Positions 51,822-61,271 of a stretch of DNA of 64,000 bases are shown piece after piece. Origin of the DNA: Streptomyces sp. NBC_00154 (GTDB lineage Bacteria > Actinomycetota > Actinomycetes > Streptomycetales > Streptomycetaceae); the NCBI RefSeq assembly GCF_026342835.1, contig NZ_JAPEMI010000001.1, positions 5,090,501-5,154,500 on the forward strand. The letters are read 5' to 3'. How positions within the stretch are numbered: the first letter of the stretch is position 1; every line of letters begins with the position of its first letter. The notes beneath the pieces are model-generated. The model was not told where the DNA came from. It did not search any database and saw only the letters and a program-made list of their open reading frames with translations. The position numbers and the translations under genes are program-made.

Positions 51822-52706
51822 ATGTCGACGTACCACACCTGGATGCGCTTCTTCACGCCCAGCCCGCTCCACCACCGGCTGGGCCTCGTCTGCCTGGGCG
51901 TCGGCCTGCAGCACGGCGCGCTGCCTACGGTCGGCCCCCGCACCCTGGACCACCATGTGGCCGTCGTGATCCATTCGGGCAGTGGCTGGTTCGCCGGCCC
52001 CGACGGCCGTCGGCTGCCCGTCACCGCCCCCAGCCTGATCTGGCTGACCCCCGGCACCCCGCACCACTACGGCGCCGACCCGGGCACCGGCTGGGACGAG
52101 AGTTTCGTCGACTTCACCGGCCCCGCCACCGCCACGTACACCGAACTCGGCTACATCGAACCGGACCGCCCGCTCGTCCCCCTCGCCGACACGGCGGGCC
52201 CGCGTGCCGCGGTGAGCCGGATCGTCCGCGCGGCCCGACGCGGCAACCCGCTGCTGGAGGTCGAGACCGGCGCCGCCGTCCATGAACTCCTGGTCGCCCT
52301 GCGCCGGGCCCGCGCCGATGTCAGCCCCGACGGCGATCCGGTCCTGCAGGCCCTCGCCCGCGACGCGTTCCAGCCGCTCTCGGTCGCCGAACACGCCGCC
52401 CGGCACAACATGACGCCCGCCGAACTGCGCACCGCGGTTCGACGCGGCGCCGGCTGCAGCCCCAAGGACTACCTCCTGGGCATCCGGCTCGGCCGCGCCA
52501 AGGAACTCCTCGCCGCAACCGAACTGCCCGTCGCCGCGGTCGCCCGCCGCGTCGGCTACGACGACCCCGCCTACTTCTCCCGGCTGTTCGCCCGTCGCGT
52601 CGGCACCGCCCCGGTCCGCTTCCGCGAACAGCAGGGCCGCGCCGTACCGGGCGGCTGGAGCGACACGATCCCCGACCCGGACCACCCACCGATGATCAGC
52701 CCCTGA
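51822..52706 (+). CDS. AraC family transcriptional regulator
   Basis: A 294-residue AraC/XylS protein with an N-terminal cupin-like sensor (residues 25-160: DHHVAVVIHSGSGWF, APSLIWLTPGTPHHYG) and two HTHs at the C-terminus (LSVAEHAARHNMTPAELRTAVRRGAGCSPKDYLLGIRLGRAKELLA, then LPVAAVARRVGYDDPAYFSRLFARRVGTAPVRFRE). GGAGGAAGG precedes the ATG. It is divergent from GH35 and probably activates it in response to a galactoside. Confidence 0.9.
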   Translation: MSTYHTWMRFFTPSPLHHRLGLVCLGVGLQHGALPTVGPRTLDHHVAVVIHSGSGWFAGPDGRRLPVTAPSLIWLTPGTPHHYGADPGTGWDESFVDFTGPATATYTELGYIEPDRPLVPLADTAGPRAAVSRIVRAARRGNPLLEVETGAAVHELLVALRRARADVSPDGDPVLQALARDAFQPLSVAEHAARHNMTPAELRTAVRRGAGCSPKDYLLGIRLGRAKELLAATELPVAAVARRVGYDDPAYFSRLFARRVGTAPVRFREQQGRAVPGGWSDTIPDPDHPPMISP

Positions 52707-52756
52707 GGGCTGTCCCCTGGCAGGGCCCCGGAACCGGCCGTCTAAGCTCGTCGACC

Positions 52757-53092
52757 ATGACCACCAGCGACACCGACGAGTCCGTACGCGCGGAACTGAA
52801 CCGGCTCCGCGAAAGCATCGACAACATCGACGCTGCTGTTGTCCACATGCTCGCCGAGCGCTTCAAGTGCACCCAGCAGGTCGGCCATCTCAAGGCGAAC
52901 CACAAACTGCCCCCGGCCGACCCCGACCGCGAAGCCGAGCAGATCGCCCGCCTGCGCCGCCTCGCGGAGAACGCGAAACTGGACCCGGCCTTCGCGGAGA
53001 AGCTCCTGAACTTCATCATCGCCGAAGTGATCAGGCACCATGAGCGGATCGCCGGCGACCCTCCGGCCGGCGACGCAGTCTCCGAGGGGTGA
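52757..53092 (+). CDS. Chorismate mutase (AroQ type)
   Basis: A 111-residue all-helical chorismate mutase of the type II family: LNRLRESIDNIDAAVVHMLAERFKCTQQVGHLKA, DREAEQIARLRRLAENAKLDPAFAEKLLNFIIAEVIRHHERI. The conserved Arg (RLRESIDNID), Lys (GHLKA) and Gln/Glu helix positions are present. It is stand-alone and cytoplasmic and directs chorismate to prephenate for Phe/Tyr synthesis. It lies just after the AraC gene (50-base gap). Confidence 0.92.
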   Translation: MTTSDTDESVRAELNRLRESIDNIDAAVVHMLAERFKCTQQVGHLKANHKLPPADPDREAEQIARLRRLAENAKLDPAFAEKLLNFIIAEVIRHHERIAGDPPAGDAVSEG

Positions 53093-53253
53093 CCCCTCGC
53101 GTCTCCCCGCCGGCCTCGCCGCCGGGGCTGCCGAGCGGGACCTTCCCGTCGGGGCGCCCGGCAGCCGGTTGCTCGCTCGGCAGGGCCCGGTCGGCGCACC
53201 TGCGGCCCGGGCCGTTGGACCCCCGAACCACGATGGCGTTGGCGAGGACCGTG

Positions 53254-53834
53254 ATGAGAAAGATCATCCTGATGATGTCGGTGTCCCTCGACGGATTCAT
53301 CGAGGGGCCGGACCGCGACATCGCCTGGCACCTGGTCGACGACGAGCTGCACAGCCATTTCAACGACGAACTCGCAGCGATGGGCGGCTTTCTGAGCGGT
53401 CGCGTCACCCACGAGCTGATGGCGGGTTCTGGCCGACGGCCGACGCCGACCCCTCGAATGCCGGGCCGATGGCGGAGTTCGCCGGTATCTGGCGGGACAT
53501 GCCCAAGCTGGTGTTCTCCAGGACCCTGGAGCGGGCCGACTGGAACACCACCGTGGTGCGGGACGTCGTCCCCGAGGAGATCATGGCGCTCAAGGCACAG
53601 CCGGGCGGGGACCTGTCCCTCGGTGGCGCCGATCTCGCCGCGGCCTTCAGGGAGCACGATCTGATCGACGAGTACCGCGTCTACGTCCATCCGGTCCTCA
53701 TCGGCCGGGGCAAGCCGCTGTTCCGGCCGACGGACGCGAAGAGCGATCTGCGACTCGCCGGGACCCGGAGCTTCGGCAACGGGGTCGTCCTGCTCCACTA
53801 CCGGCGTGCCGAGGAGATCTCCGCGGCAGGGTGA
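53254..53834 (+). pseudogene. Dihydrofolate reductase-like (RibD C-terminal domain) gene with frameshift
   Basis: The first part, MRKIILMMSVSLDGFIEGPD to GGFLSGRVTHELMAG, reads in one frame up to about 53427. The rest, FWPTADADPSNAGPMAEFAGIW to VVLLHYRRAEEISAAG, continues in the next frame to 53834. Joined they make a normal DHFR-like protein of about 190 residues (PKLVFSRTLERADWNTTVV, LGGADLAAAFREHDLIDEYRVYVHPVLIGRGKPLF). One base is missing near GGGTTCTGG (53424-53432). It may be a recent pseudogene or a sequencing error. Confidence 0.85.
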
Positions 53835-53961
53835 TGACCTCCCGCGCGGACACCCGTCTGCGGGGAGACACCGCGCGCCGGCACCGCGGCCCGGGCACTG
53901 ATCGCACCGCACAGCACCGGGCGGGCGGCCGGCGACGTCGCGAGCGCGGTGCGCGGGGCGG

Positions 53962-55389
53962 TCAGGGGGAGATCTCCTCCAGCGGCCGGTTGGCCGTCTC
54001 CTCGGCGAGGACGCCCGCCACCACCGCACCGGCCAGCGCCACCGCACCGAGCATCACGAAGACCGCGGCGACGTTGTTCCCGGCGCTGTAGACCGCGCCG
54101 ACCAGGATCGGGCCCAGGATCACGCCGAGGCGATTGACCGCGCCACCGACACTGCAGCCGAGGGCGCGCATCCGCGTCGGGTACAGCTCCGGCGTGTACA
54201 GGTACAGGCAGATGTTGGAGCCGAAGAAGCCGACGGCCGACAGCGAGGTCCAGATCAGGACCTGGGCGGGGCTGTGGGCGCCGAGTGCGGCCAGGGTGAG
54301 CAGAAGCGCGGCGGAGCCCCCCAGGAAGGTGGCGAAGATCTTGCGGCGGCCGAGGATGTCCACAGTGAGCGCCACCAGCAGGCAGCCGAGCAGTCCGGCG
54401 ACCGAGGTGACCGTGGAGTAGAGCAGGGCGTCGGAGAGCGTGAGGCCGTACCCGTCCTTGTAGATACTGGGCAGCCAGGACGTCACGCCGTAGTTGACGA
54501 AGTAGCCGGTGAACCAGATCGCGCCCACCACCAGGGTGCGGCGGCGGTAGCGGCCGGTGAACAGGGAACGCAGTCCGGTGGCGGTGCGCTCCGCATCGGT
54601 GGCCGCCCGCGCCGTCGGGGGCCCGGGGAGTGCCGGGGGGCCCGGGGAGTACCGGACCGGTGGCAGCGGTTCGCCCGTGGCGGCGGACACCTTCGCCTCG
54701 ATCTCGTCCATGACCGCCTCGGCCTCCGCCGTCCGCCCCCGGTCCGCCAGCCAGCGCGGCGATTCGGGAACCGTGCGCTGGACGAGGAACGCGAGCAGTC
54801 CGGGCACGGCCGCGACCGCGAACATCACGCGCCAGCCGGCCGCGGGCACCAGCCACGCGGCGGCCAGGGCGCCGACGGTCAGTCCGGCCGGGAAGACGAG
54901 TTCGTACAGCAGGACGAAGCGGCCCCGCTTGAAGCTCCGGGTGATCTCGCTGATGAACGCGGCGGCCACCGGCACCTCACCACCGATCGCGAGCCCCTGC
55001 ACGAAGCGCAGCGCAAGGAACGGGGTGAGCGACGTGCAGGCGACGAGGGCGAGGCCGGCCAGCCCCGAGGCCGCCACGCAGTACGCGATCACCCGGACCC
55101 GGCCGAATCTGTCGGCCAGCCGGCCCGACAGCAGCGCGCCGATGAGCATGCCGACGGAGCCGACGGTGAGCACCGACGTGGCATCGCCGTCGGTCAGGTG
55201 CCACTCCTGCCGTAGCTCGGGCAGTGCGTACGCGATCAGCAGCTGGTCGAAGGCCTCGAAGAAGGTGACGACGCCGACGACGAGGCGGACGGTGACGTGC
55301 CAGCGGGAGGCCGGCAACCGCTCGAAGCGGGCGGCTATGGCGTCACGGGCGGTGACGGCTTCGCGGGTGGCGGCGGTGGGCCGGGTCAT
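53962..55389 (-). CDS. MFS transporter (sugar/aromatic acid porter type)
   Basis: A 475-residue, 12-span major facilitator of the metabolite:H+ symporter type: VTFFEAFDQLLIAYALPELRQEW, GRLADRFGRVRV, LALRFVQGLAIGGEVPVAAAFISEI, VPESPRWLADRGR, a long central loop, and LGRRKIF. Such proteins import aromatic and other carboxylates. It is divergent from the catabolic operon at 55713 and shares its operator-rich intergenic region, so it probably brings in the substrate of that pathway. Confidence 0.9.
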   Translation of the reverse strand: MTRPTAATREAVTARDAIAARFERLPASRWHVTVRLVVGVVTFFEAFDQLLIAYALPELRQEWHLTDGDATSVLTVGSVGMLIGALLSGRLADRFGRVRVIAYCVAASGLAGLALVACTSLTPFLALRFVQGLAIGGEVPVAAAFISEITRSFKRGRFVLLYELVFPAGLTVGALAAAWLVPAAGWRVMFAVAAVPGLLAFLVQRTVPESPRWLADRGRTAEAEAVMDEIEAKVSAATGEPLPPVRYSPGPPALPGPPTARAATDAERTATGLRSLFTGRYRRRTLVVGAIWFTGYFVNYGVTSWLPSIYKDGYGLTLSDALLYSTVTSVAGLLGCLLVALTVDILGRRKIFATFLGGSAALLLTLAALGAHSPAQVLIWTSLSAVGFFGSNICLYLYTPELYPTRMRALGCSVGGAVNRLGVILGPILVGAVYSAGNNVAAVFVMLGAVALAGAVVAGVLAEETANRPLEEISP

Positions 55390-55712
55390 CGAGGGTTCCT
55401 CCTGCTCCGGGTGGGGACGGAGCGGTTGGGGAGCCAGGTGTGCGGGAGAGCAGGGGTGTACGGGAGTGAGCTGAGCGTACGGGGACGGGGTGGTGGTGCG
55501 GGGCTCGTGAGCTTGTGAGACCGCCCACCACTGCCGCCGACTGCTCTCTAAGGTGCCTAGCTTCTTAGGGCTTAAGTTTTATCGGTCCGAGGGTGGAGGT
55601 CGTCAAGACCTCCAGGGCAAAAGAGTTTTTACGAAGAGGCCTTGCGGTGAATTACTTAAGCGCTTAGATTTTTAGCTCTGAGGTAACCGTATCGACTGCA
55701 GGAGGCCAACTG
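55390..55712. promoter_or_regulatory. Divergent regulatory region with repeated operators
   Basis: This 323-base gap holds three related imperfect palindromes: CTAAGGTGCCTAG (55548-55560), CTTAGGGCTTAAG (55564-55576) and CTTAAGCGCTTAG (55655-55667). The last two are near-inverses of each other (CTTAAGCnCTnAG). A hairpin TGGAGGTC/GACCTCCA lies at 55594-55614, followed by a T-run. No regulator gene lies on either side within the window. AGGAGGCCAACTG is the ribosome binding site of the downstream gene. Confidence 0.6.
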
Positions 55713-57194
55713 ATGCTTGCCGATGAAGTGTTGGTCGCAGGGCAGTGGCGGCAGGGCCGCGGTGCCCCCATCAGGACCGTCGACCCCGCCACCGGCCAGG
55801 TCATCGCCACCGTGCACGCCGCGTCCCTCGACGACGTCGAGGACGCCGTCACCGCCGCCGTCCACGCGGCCCACGACCCGGCCTGGCGTGAGCTGCCCGC
55901 CCATCTGCGGGCCCGGCTGCTGCACCGCATCGCCGACCTCGTCGAGCGCGACGCCGACCGGCTCTCCGCCCTGCAGACCGCTGACACCGGCAAGTGCCGT
56001 ACCGAGACCCGTGCCCTCGTACTGAGCGCCGCGGGCACCTTCCGCTACACCGCCGCCGCGCTGGAGACCGCCGAGGACGCGATCACCCCGTCCCGCGGCC
56101 CGTACGTCACGATGAGCGTCCACGAGCCCATCGGCGTCGTCGGCGCGATCACCCCGTGGAACTCGCCCATCGCCAGCGACGCCCAGAAGCTCGCCCCCGC
56201 ACTCGCCGCGGGCAACGCGGTCCTCCTCAAGCCCGCGGAGTGGACCCCGCTCGTCGCCCTCGCCCTCGGCCGCCTCGTCCACCAGGCACTGACCGAGGCC
56301 GCACTGCCCGCCGCACTGCTCTCCGTGCTGCCCGGCCGCGGCAGCGTCATCGGCGACGCGATCGTCCGCCACCCGGCCGTCGGGAAGATCACCTTCACCG
56401 GTGGCACGAACACCGGCCGCACTCTCGCGCACGCCGCCGCCGACAAGCTGATCCCCATATCGCTGGAGCTCGGCGGCAAGTCGCCGACGATCGTCTTCGA
56501 CGACGCCGACCTCGAGCAGGCCCTCGCAGGCGTCATGTACGGCGTCTTCTCCTCCAGCGGCCAGAGCTGCATCGCCGGATCGCGGCTCTTCGTCGCCCGT
56601 TCGCGGTACGAGGAATTCGTCGGCGAACTCGTCGCCCGCACCGAGAAGTTGCGCGTCGGACCCGGCACCGACCCGGACACCCAGGTCGCCCCGCTCGTCC
56701 ACCACAAGCACCGTGACAGCGTCGCCGCCTACGTCGACCTGGCCCGCGAAGAAGGAGCCACGGTCCGGTGCGGGGGAGCGGCCCCCGAAGGCGACACCTA
56801 CCGAGACGGCGCCTACTACCTCCCCACCGTCCTCGACGGCCTCCCCAACACCGCCAGGGTCTGTCAGGAAGAGATCTTCGGACCCGTACTCGTCGCCCTG
56901 CCCTTCGACGACGAGGAGGACCTCGTCGCCCAGGCCAACGACAGCGTGTACGGCCTCGCCTGCGGACTGTGGACCCGGGATCACGCCAAGGCCTGGCGGG
57001 TCGCCCGCCGTATCGACGCCGGAACGGTCTGGATCAACACGTACAAGCAGTTCAGCATCTCCACCCCGTTCGGCGGGCTGAAGGACAGCGGCATCGGCAC
57101 CGAGAAGGGCCGCGACCTGATCCGCGGCTACCAGCGGCAGAAGTCCCTCTACTGGGGCACCGGCACCACGCCGCTGCCCTGGGCCGCCAACTGA
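55713..57194 (+). CDS. Aldehyde dehydrogenase
   Basis: A 493-residue NAD(P)-dependent aldehyde dehydrogenase. It has PIGVVGAITPWNSPI (near residue 137), KPAEWTPL, FTGGTNTGRTL, the general base Glu in LELGGKSPTIVFDDAD and the catalytic Cys in SSSGQSCIAGSRLFV. The end resembles betaine/semialdehyde types (FGGLKDSGIGTEKG). As the first gene of a ring-cleavage operon it may oxidise a ring-cleavage semialdehyde. GCAGGAGGCC precedes the ATG. Confidence 0.93.
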   Translation: MLADEVLVAGQWRQGRGAPIRTVDPATGQVIATVHAASLDDVEDAVTAAVHAAHDPAWRELPAHLRARLLHRIADLVERDADRLSALQTADTGKCRTETRALVLSAAGTFRYTAAALETAEDAITPSRGPYVTMSVHEPIGVVGAITPWNSPIASDAQKLAPALAAGNAVLLKPAEWTPLVALALGRLVHQALTEAALPAALLSVLPGRGSVIGDAIVRHPAVGKITFTGGTNTGRTLAHAAADKLIPISLELGGKSPTIVFDDADLEQALAGVMYGVFSSSGQSCIAGSRLFVARSRYEEFVGELVARTEKLRVGPGTDPDTQVAPLVHHKHRDSVAAYVDLAREEGATVRCGGAAPEGDTYRDGAYYLPTVLDGLPNTARVCQEEIFGPVLVALPFDDEEDLVAQANDSVYGLACGLWTRDHAKAWRVARRIDAGTVWINTYKQFSISTPFGGLKDSGIGTEKGRDLIRGYQRQKSLYWGTGTTPLPWAAN

Positions 57195-57223
57195 TGCCGA
57201 CAGACGAGGAGCCGGAGAACCAC

Positions 57224-58210
57224 ATGACTCACGAGAACCGCGGGGCGTACGAGAACCTCCACGCCCGCCCCACCGCCGTCCCGCTCGAACCCATCGCCCG
57301 GCTGCGCGCCCTGCGCTCCGTCGAGCTGCACACCCCCGCCTTCACCGAGTCCACCGACTTCTACACCGAGGTGTGGGGCCTGGAACCCGTCGAGCAGGAC
57401 CGCGACGCCGCCTGGCTGCGCGGCACCGGTGAAGAACACCACGTCCTCGCCCTCACCCGCGGCGAACGCAACGGCCTCGGCCGCATCACCTTCGCCGTGG
57501 CCACCCCCGCCGAGATCGACGAGGCCGCCCGCCGCCTCCTCGCCAGGGGCATCGTCCCCGTCGCCGGACCCGGCCCCCTCGACCAGGTCGGCGGCGGATA
57601 CGGACTCCGCTTCACCGACCCCGAGGGCCGGCTCATCGAACTCAGCGCCCAGACGCACGCCGTCACCCCGCGCGGCCGGGACGCCGCCGTCCCCGTCGGC
57701 GTCACCCACACCGTCCTCAACACCACCGACATCGACGCCGCCGTCGCCTTCTACACCTCGGTCCTCGGGCTGCGCGTCTCCGACTGGTCCGAGCACCAGA
57801 TGGCCTTCCTGCGCTGCAACGCCGACCACCACTGCATCGCCTTCAACCAGGCCGCATGGGCGTCGCTGAACCACGTCGCGTACGAGATGACATCGGTGGA
57901 CCACTTCATGCGCGGCCTCGGCCGGCTCCGCCACCACGGCATCAACCCCCAGTGGGGGCCCGGCCGGCACGGACCCGGCAACAACACCTTCTCGTACTTC
58001 ACCGACCCCGCCGGACTCGTCTGCGAATACACCTCCGAGGTCGCCCAGATCGTCGAGGACGCCTGGATCGCCAAGGTCTGGCGGCGCACCCCCGACCTCT
58101 CCGACCTGTGGGGGACCGCAGGTCCGCCGTCCCAGAAGATCCGCTGCCACATGGCGGGCGAACCCGACCCCGGGCCACTGGCCCCCGCCACCGACGAGGT
58201 GTCCGCATGA
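57224..58210 (+). CDS. Extradiol ring-cleavage dioxygenase (VOC family)
   Basis: A 328-residue two-domain vicinal-oxygen-chelate protein. The catalytic C-terminal domain carries the Fe(II) 2-His-1-Glu set: His in GVTHTVLNTTD, His in SLNHVAYEM and Glu in LVCEYTSEV, so it should be active. It would open a catechol next to the diol (meta cleavage). The ATG at 57224 follows GGAGCCGGAGAACCAC. An earlier ATG at 57194, overlapping the previous stop, is possible. Confidence 0.88.
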   Translation: MTHENRGAYENLHARPTAVPLEPIARLRALRSVELHTPAFTESTDFYTEVWGLEPVEQDRDAAWLRGTGEEHHVLALTRGERNGLGRITFAVATPAEIDEAARRLLARGIVPVAGPGPLDQVGGGYGLRFTDPEGRLIELSAQTHAVTPRGRDAAVPVGVTHTVLNTTDIDAAVAFYTSVLGLRVSDWSEHQMAFLRCNADHHCIAFNQAAWASLNHVAYEMTSVDHFMRGLGRLRHHGINPQWGPGRHGPGNNTFSYFTDPAGLVCEYTSEVAQIVEDAWIAKVWRRTPDLSDLWGTAGPPSQKIRCHMAGEPDPGPLAPATDEVSA

Positions 58211-59043
58211 CCGCCACCACCACCCGCCCCACTCCCGTCGCACGCCCCACGCGACCCGTGCGACGCATCGGACTCGTCGGCTGGGGCGCCATCGGCCGCG
58301 TCGTCGGCACCGCCCTCGCCGAGGGCCACATCCCCGGCGCCGAACTGACCTGCATCGTCGACAACCGGCCCCTCGTCGACGCCCCCGCACCCCAACTGTC
58401 CTTCGAGGACGCCCTCACCGTCTGCGACCTCATCGTCGAAGCCGCAGGCCAGGCCGTCGTACGGGAGTGGGCCGAGCGGGTCCTCGACAGCGGCGCCGAC
58501 CTGCTGATCGCCTCCACCGGAGCACTCGTCGACCCCGAACTCGTCGACCGGCTGCGCGCAGCCGGCCCCGGACGCGTCTACTTCACCGGTGGCGCCGTCG
58601 GCGGACTCGACCTCCTGCAGGCCGTCACGGGGCTGGGCGCCCTCACCTCCGTGCGCCTGACCACCACCAAACTGCCCGCCACCCTCCACCAGCCGTGGAT
58701 GGACGCCGAGCTCACCGAACGGCTGCGGACCACCACCGAACCGGTGGAAGTGATGCGCGGCACCGCCCGCGACGTCCCGGTGAAGTTCCCCAAGTCCACC
58801 AACGTCGCCGCATCCGTGGCCCTCGCGACCGGCGACCCCGACCTCGTCGAGGTCGTCGTCGTCGCCGACCCGGCCGCCACCCTCACCCGGCACGTCATCG
58901 AGGCGGACGGCCCGCACGGCACCTACCGCTTCGAGGTCGCCCACCGGCCCGACGCCACGAACCCCGCCACCAGCCAGGTCGTGCCGCACTCCGTGCTGCG
59001 CAGCCTCGCAGCCGTCGTCGGCCGGGCAGGACAGATCCTGTGA
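58207..59043 (+). CDS. Aspartate dehydrogenase-like NAD-binding protein
   Basis: A 278-residue Rossmann protein of the L-aspartate dehydrogenase (NadX/DUF108) family: IGLVGWGAIGRVVGTALAEGHIPGAELT, CDLIVEAAGQAVVREWAERVLDSGADLLIASTGAL, and the C-terminal VKFPKSTNVAASVALAT motif. NadX homologues in catabolic operons may deaminate an amino acid or reduce an imine rather than feed NAD synthesis, which is inference. It is linked by ATGA to the dioxygenase and by GTGA to the hydrolase. Confidence 0.85.
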   Translation: MTATTTRPTPVARPTRPVRRIGLVGWGAIGRVVGTALAEGHIPGAELTCIVDNRPLVDAPAPQLSFEDALTVCDLIVEAAGQAVVREWAERVLDSGADLLIASTGALVDPELVDRLRAAGPGRVYFTGGAVGGLDLLQAVTGLGALTSVRLTTTKLPATLHQPWMDAELTERLRTTTEPVEVMRGTARDVPVKFPKSTNVAASVALATGDPDLVEVVVVADPAATLTRHVIEADGPHGTYRFEVAHRPDATNPATSQVVPHSVLRSLAAVVGRAGQIL

Positions 59044-59840
59044 CCGCCACTCTCACCACCGAGCCCGTCCACACCCAGGAGACCGGGAACCCCGACGCAC
59101 CGCTGCTGCTCTGCCTGCACGGCATCGGCTCCTCCTCCGCCGCCTTCGCCCCGCAACTCGCCGGACTCTCCGACCAGGTACGGGTCGTCGCGTGGGACGC
59201 CCCCGGGTACGCGGCCTCCGCCGACCCCGGCCGGGCCCCCGGCCTCGACGGCTATGCCGACACCGCAGCCGCGCTGATCCGTGACCGCGGCGGCCGCGCC
59301 CATGTCCTCGGCGTCTCCTGGGGCGGCGTCATCGCCCTGCGCCTTGCCGCCCGCCACCCCGACCTCGTCGAGTCCCTGATCGTCGCCGACTCCAGCCGCG
59401 GCTCCGGCACCAACCCGGACAAGGCAGCCGCCATGCGCGCCCGCGCGGCACAGCTCGCCGCCGAAGGCCCGGACGCCTTCGCCGCCGCCCGCGGCCCGCG
59501 CCTCGTCTCCGCCGACGCCCCGGCCGAACTCGTCGAACGCGTCGTGGCGACCATGGCCGCCTCCATCCGTACCCCCGGATACGGCTACGCCGCCGACGCG
59601 ATGGCCGAGACCGACCTCACCGACGACCTGCCCACCATCACCGCACCGGCACTCGTCCTCTGCGGCGAACAGGACACCGTCACCGGAACCGAGGAGTCCC
59701 AAGCCATCGCGGGCGGCCTCACCAAGTCCGTGTACGTGACCCTCTCCGGCGCCGGACACCTCTCCAACCAGGAACGGCCCGAGGCCTTCAACGCCTGGGT
59801 CCGCGCCCACCTCCACGTCGTCGCCCGCACCCCCGCGTGA
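59040..59840 (+). CDS. Alpha/beta hydrolase (meta-cleavage product hydrolase type)
   Basis: A 266-residue alpha/beta hydrolase. The oxyanion region is LCLHGIGSSSAAFAPQLAGL, the nucleophile Ser93 lies in GVSWGGVIAL, and Asp in LCGEQDTVTG and His240 in GAGHLSNQERP complete the triad. Next to an extradiol dioxygenase it most likely hydrolyses the C-C bond of the meta-cleavage product or an enol-lactone. It starts at a GTG overlapping the previous stop. Confidence 0.87.
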   Translation: MTATLTTEPVHTQETGNPDAPLLLCLHGIGSSSAAFAPQLAGLSDQVRVVAWDAPGYAASADPGRAPGLDGYADTAAALIRDRGGRAHVLGVSWGGVIALRLAARHPDLVESLIVADSSRGSGTNPDKAAAMRARAAQLAAEGPDAFAAARGPRLVSADAPAELVERVVATMAASIRTPGYGYAADAMAETDLTDDLPTITAPALVLCGEQDTVTGTEESQAIAGGLTKSVYVTLSGAGHLSNQERPEAFNAWVRAHLHVVARTPA

Positions 59841-59884
59841 CGACGGCCCGCCCCCACCCGCACCAACGAACCGAGGAGCAACCC

Positions 59885-60406
59885 GTGCCCATCGACAACA
59901 CCCCCTACGAGACCGACGGCGACCTCGCGAAGTACACCGACTCGCTCATCGCCACCAAGGACTCCCGCGAGCCCGACTGGAACACCCTCTCCTTCCAGGC
60001 GAAGGCCGGCGACCAGTACAAGCGCGCCCAGATCCGCTACGTCGGCTCCGGCGCCACCGGCAACCACGAGAACGACAACCGCATCATCCCGTCCGGCGGC
60101 TTCACCTTCTCCAACATGCTGCTGCCGCCCGGCGCCGAAGGCCCCGAGCACACCCACCACGACGTCGAGGAAGCCTTCTTCGTCCTCGAGGGCCAGGTCA
60201 GGGTCGGCATCCACCGCGGCGCCGACGAGGTCGAGTACCGCACCCTCGGCTACCGCGACATGATCGTCGTGCCCGCCGGAGTGGCCCGCTCGCTGAAGAA
60301 CGAGGGCGACATCGACGCCCTGTTCTGCGTCATCATCGGCACCCAGAAGCCGCAGGTCCCGACGTACCCCGAGCACTCCCCGATGCACGGCATCACCCGC
60401 GACTGA
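59885..60406 (+). CDS. Cupin domain protein
   Basis: A 173-residue single-cupin protein. The metal motif reads PPGAEGPEHTHHDVEEAFFVLEG with the His-x-His...Glu set, followed by YRDMIVVPAGVARSLKNEGDIDALFCVIIG. It may be a small dioxygenase, isomerase or decarboxylase acting on a ring-derived intermediate. The GTG at 59885 follows CGAGGAGCAACCC; 44 bases separate it from the hydrolase. The next SDR starts within its stop (TGATG). Confidence 0.85.
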   Translation: MPIDNTPYETDGDLAKYTDSLIATKDSREPDWNTLSFQAKAGDQYKRAQIRYVGSGATGNHENDNRIIPSGGFTFSNMLLPPGAEGPEHTHHDVEEAFFVLEGQVRVGIHRGADEVEYRTLGYRDMIVVPAGVARSLKNEGDIDALFCVIIGTQKPQVPTYPEHSPMHGITRD

Positions 60407-61179
60407 TGGCCACCGACGACACCCCCCGTACCGCGGACAGCTCCCGTACGGTCGTCGTCACCGGCGCCGGCCGCGGCCTGGGACTGGCCGCGGCCCGCCG
60501 GATCGGCCGCGACGGCTACCGCGTCGTCATCGCCGAACTCGACGAACGGACCGGCAAGCAGGCCGCCGACGACCTGCGCGCCGACGGCATCACCGCGGAC
60601 TTCCACCTGCTCGACGTCGCCGACCCGGACTCCGTCGACGCCCTCGCCACCACCCTCGCCGGCGACGGCACCAGGCTCCACGGCCTGGTCAACAACGCCG
60701 GTCTGGCCAACGCGGTCGGCGGAAAACCGTTCCACGAGATCGACGTGCAGGCGTGGGACCGCATCATGACGGTCAACGCCCGCGGCCCCTGGCTCGTCGC
60801 CCGCGCCCTCCTCCCGCTCATGACGGCGGGCGGCGGCCGGATCGTCAACCTCGCCTCGGACGCGGCGCTGTACGGGTCGCCCCGACTCGCCCACTACATC
60901 GCCTCCAAGGGCGCCGTCATCTCCCTGACCCGGGCCATGGCCCGCGAGACCGGAGACCTCGGCATCACCGTCAACGCGGTCGCCCCCGGACTGACCGAGG
61001 GGGAGTCCTCCGTCGACATCCCCGCCGAACGGCACGAGCTGTACCGGCTGAACCGGGCGATCTCCCGGCCCCAGCAACCGGCGGACCTGGTCGGCCTGAT
61101 CGCCTTCCTCGTCGGCGACGAGTCCGGCTACATCACCGGCCAGACCTTCGCCGTCAACGGCGGCTTCACCATGCACTGA
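60406..61179 (+). CDS. Short-chain dehydrogenase/reductase A
   Basis: A 257-residue classical SDR: TVVVTGAGRGLGLAAARRI, VNNAGLAN, Ser in NLASDAALYGS, and YIASK. The C-terminus is SGYITGQTFAVNGGF. It could re-aromatise a cis-dihydrodiol formed by the ring-hydroxylating oxygenase whose reductase begins at the right edge, or oxidise an alcohol side chain. TGATG overlap with the cupin stop shows coupling. Confidence 0.88.
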   Translation: MATDDTPRTADSSRTVVVTGAGRGLGLAAARRIGRDGYRVVIAELDERTGKQAADDLRADGITADFHLLDVADPDSVDALATTLAGDGTRLHGLVNNAGLANAVGGKPFHEIDVQAWDRIMTVNARGPWLVARALLPLMTAGGGRIVNLASDAALYGSPRLAHYIASKGAVISLTRAMARETGDLGITVNAVAPGLTEGESSVDIPAERHELYRLNRAISRPQQPADLVGLIAFLVGDESGYITGQTFAVNGGFTMH

Positions 61180-61271
61180 CCCCACGGGCACACCGCCGCA
61201 CCGGACCACCCCCACGGGGCCCCGGTGCGGCGACCGCCCCAGGACACCCCCCTCACACCAAGGAGTACGAG

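Noticed and set aside
53420..53435. Programmed ribosomal frameshift in the DHFR-like gene
   Set aside because: No slippery heptamer, downstream hairpin or internal ribosome-binding stimulator was evident; a one-base deletion or sequencing error explains it.
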